Source of the DNA: Pyropia haitanensis
Taxonomy: Eukaryota; Rhodophyta; Bangiophyceae; Bangiales; Bangiaceae
Length of the DNA stretch: 64,000 nucleotides
Direction: 5' to 3'
NCBI GenBank assembly: GCA_008729055.1
Contig: SDUX01000071.1
Coordinates: 62,001 to 126,000 of the forward strand
Shown: piece after piece, positions 63,825-64,000 of the stretch
How positions within the stretch are numbered: the first letter of the stretch is position 1
Layout: the number at the start of each line of letters is the position of its first letter
Position numbers and translations under genes: made by a program
Notes under the pieces: generated by a model
The model's database searches: none
Told to the model about the DNA's origin: nothing
The model's input: only the letters and a program-made list of their open reading frames with translations

Positions 63825-64000
63825 NNNNNNNNNNNNNNNNNNNNNNNNNNNNNNNNNNNNNNNNNNNNNNNNNNNNNNNNNNNNNNNNNNNNNNNNNNNN
63901 NNNNNNNNNNNNNNNNNNNNNNNNNNNNNNNNNNNNNNNNNNNNNNNNNNNNNNNNNNNNNNNNNNNNNNNNNNNNNNNNNNNNNNNNNNNNNNNNNNNN
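63825..64000. other. Assembly gap (N to window end)
   Basis: 176 N reach the window edge, so neither the gap length nor the end of the array can be seen. The preceding 280 bp has several single-base deletions (about 63549, 63590, 63617 and 63678). Confidence 0.97.

Overview
The window holds one thing: a tandem satellite array. Apart from three runs of N it is filled end to end by head-to-tail copies, all on one strand, of a GC-rich monomer whose usual length is 689 bp. I can place 91 monomer starts. No protein-coding gene, rRNA, tRNA, transposon or CRISPR array is supported. Many open frames exist on both strands, but they are by-products of a repeat that is poor in stop codons; 689 is not a multiple of 3, so frames rotate from copy to copy. 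A satellite of over 60 kb with N gaps points to a eukaryotic nuclear scaffold built from long reads. I do not recognise the satellite and cannot name the organism. There is no unique flanking DNA, so I cannot tell whether the array is centromeric, subtelomeric or interstitial.

Layout. 1-8216: irregular type A monomers (about 500-980 bp) full of indels and rearrangements. 8217-14468: regular type A, including near-identical copies. 14469-15227: N gap. 15228-32959: type A with sub-variants and copy-number change in an internal 10-bp repeat. 32960-33428: N gap. 33429-33748: one badly decayed monomer. 33749-37882: mosaic monomers carrying A and B (and some C) variants. 37883-51793: type B, with a 3-monomer then a 4-monomer higher-order repeat. 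51794-63824: type C, which is extremely homogeneous from 53836 to about 62790. 63825-64000: N gap running out of the window.

Monomer anatomy (reference copy 9595-10283). A long G-rich block of 10-11 bp subrepeats comes first. A segment follows that holds a degenerate version of the same block, an inverted-repeat cluster and two CACGTG palindromes. The last half is two 172-bp duplicons, about 85-88% identical by eye. The first half is 345 bp, and block-like and body-like landmarks recur in it in the same order, so the monomer probably descends from four units of about 172 bp. The intact G-rich blocks fit the G-quadruplex pattern with 7-base loops. On the minus strand the last duplicon carries a tRNA-type B box, a near-match A box and a T4 run at plausible spacing. 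This is a speculative hint of Pol III transcription.

The most interesting points are the four-part ancestry, the nested higher-order repeats, a diverged 925-bp stretch repeated 16.2 kb away, and a B-to-C switch at a 51-bp duplication. Indel-rich patches cluster beside the N gaps and look like uncorrected long-read sequence, so the irregular parts should not be read as biology without checking reads.
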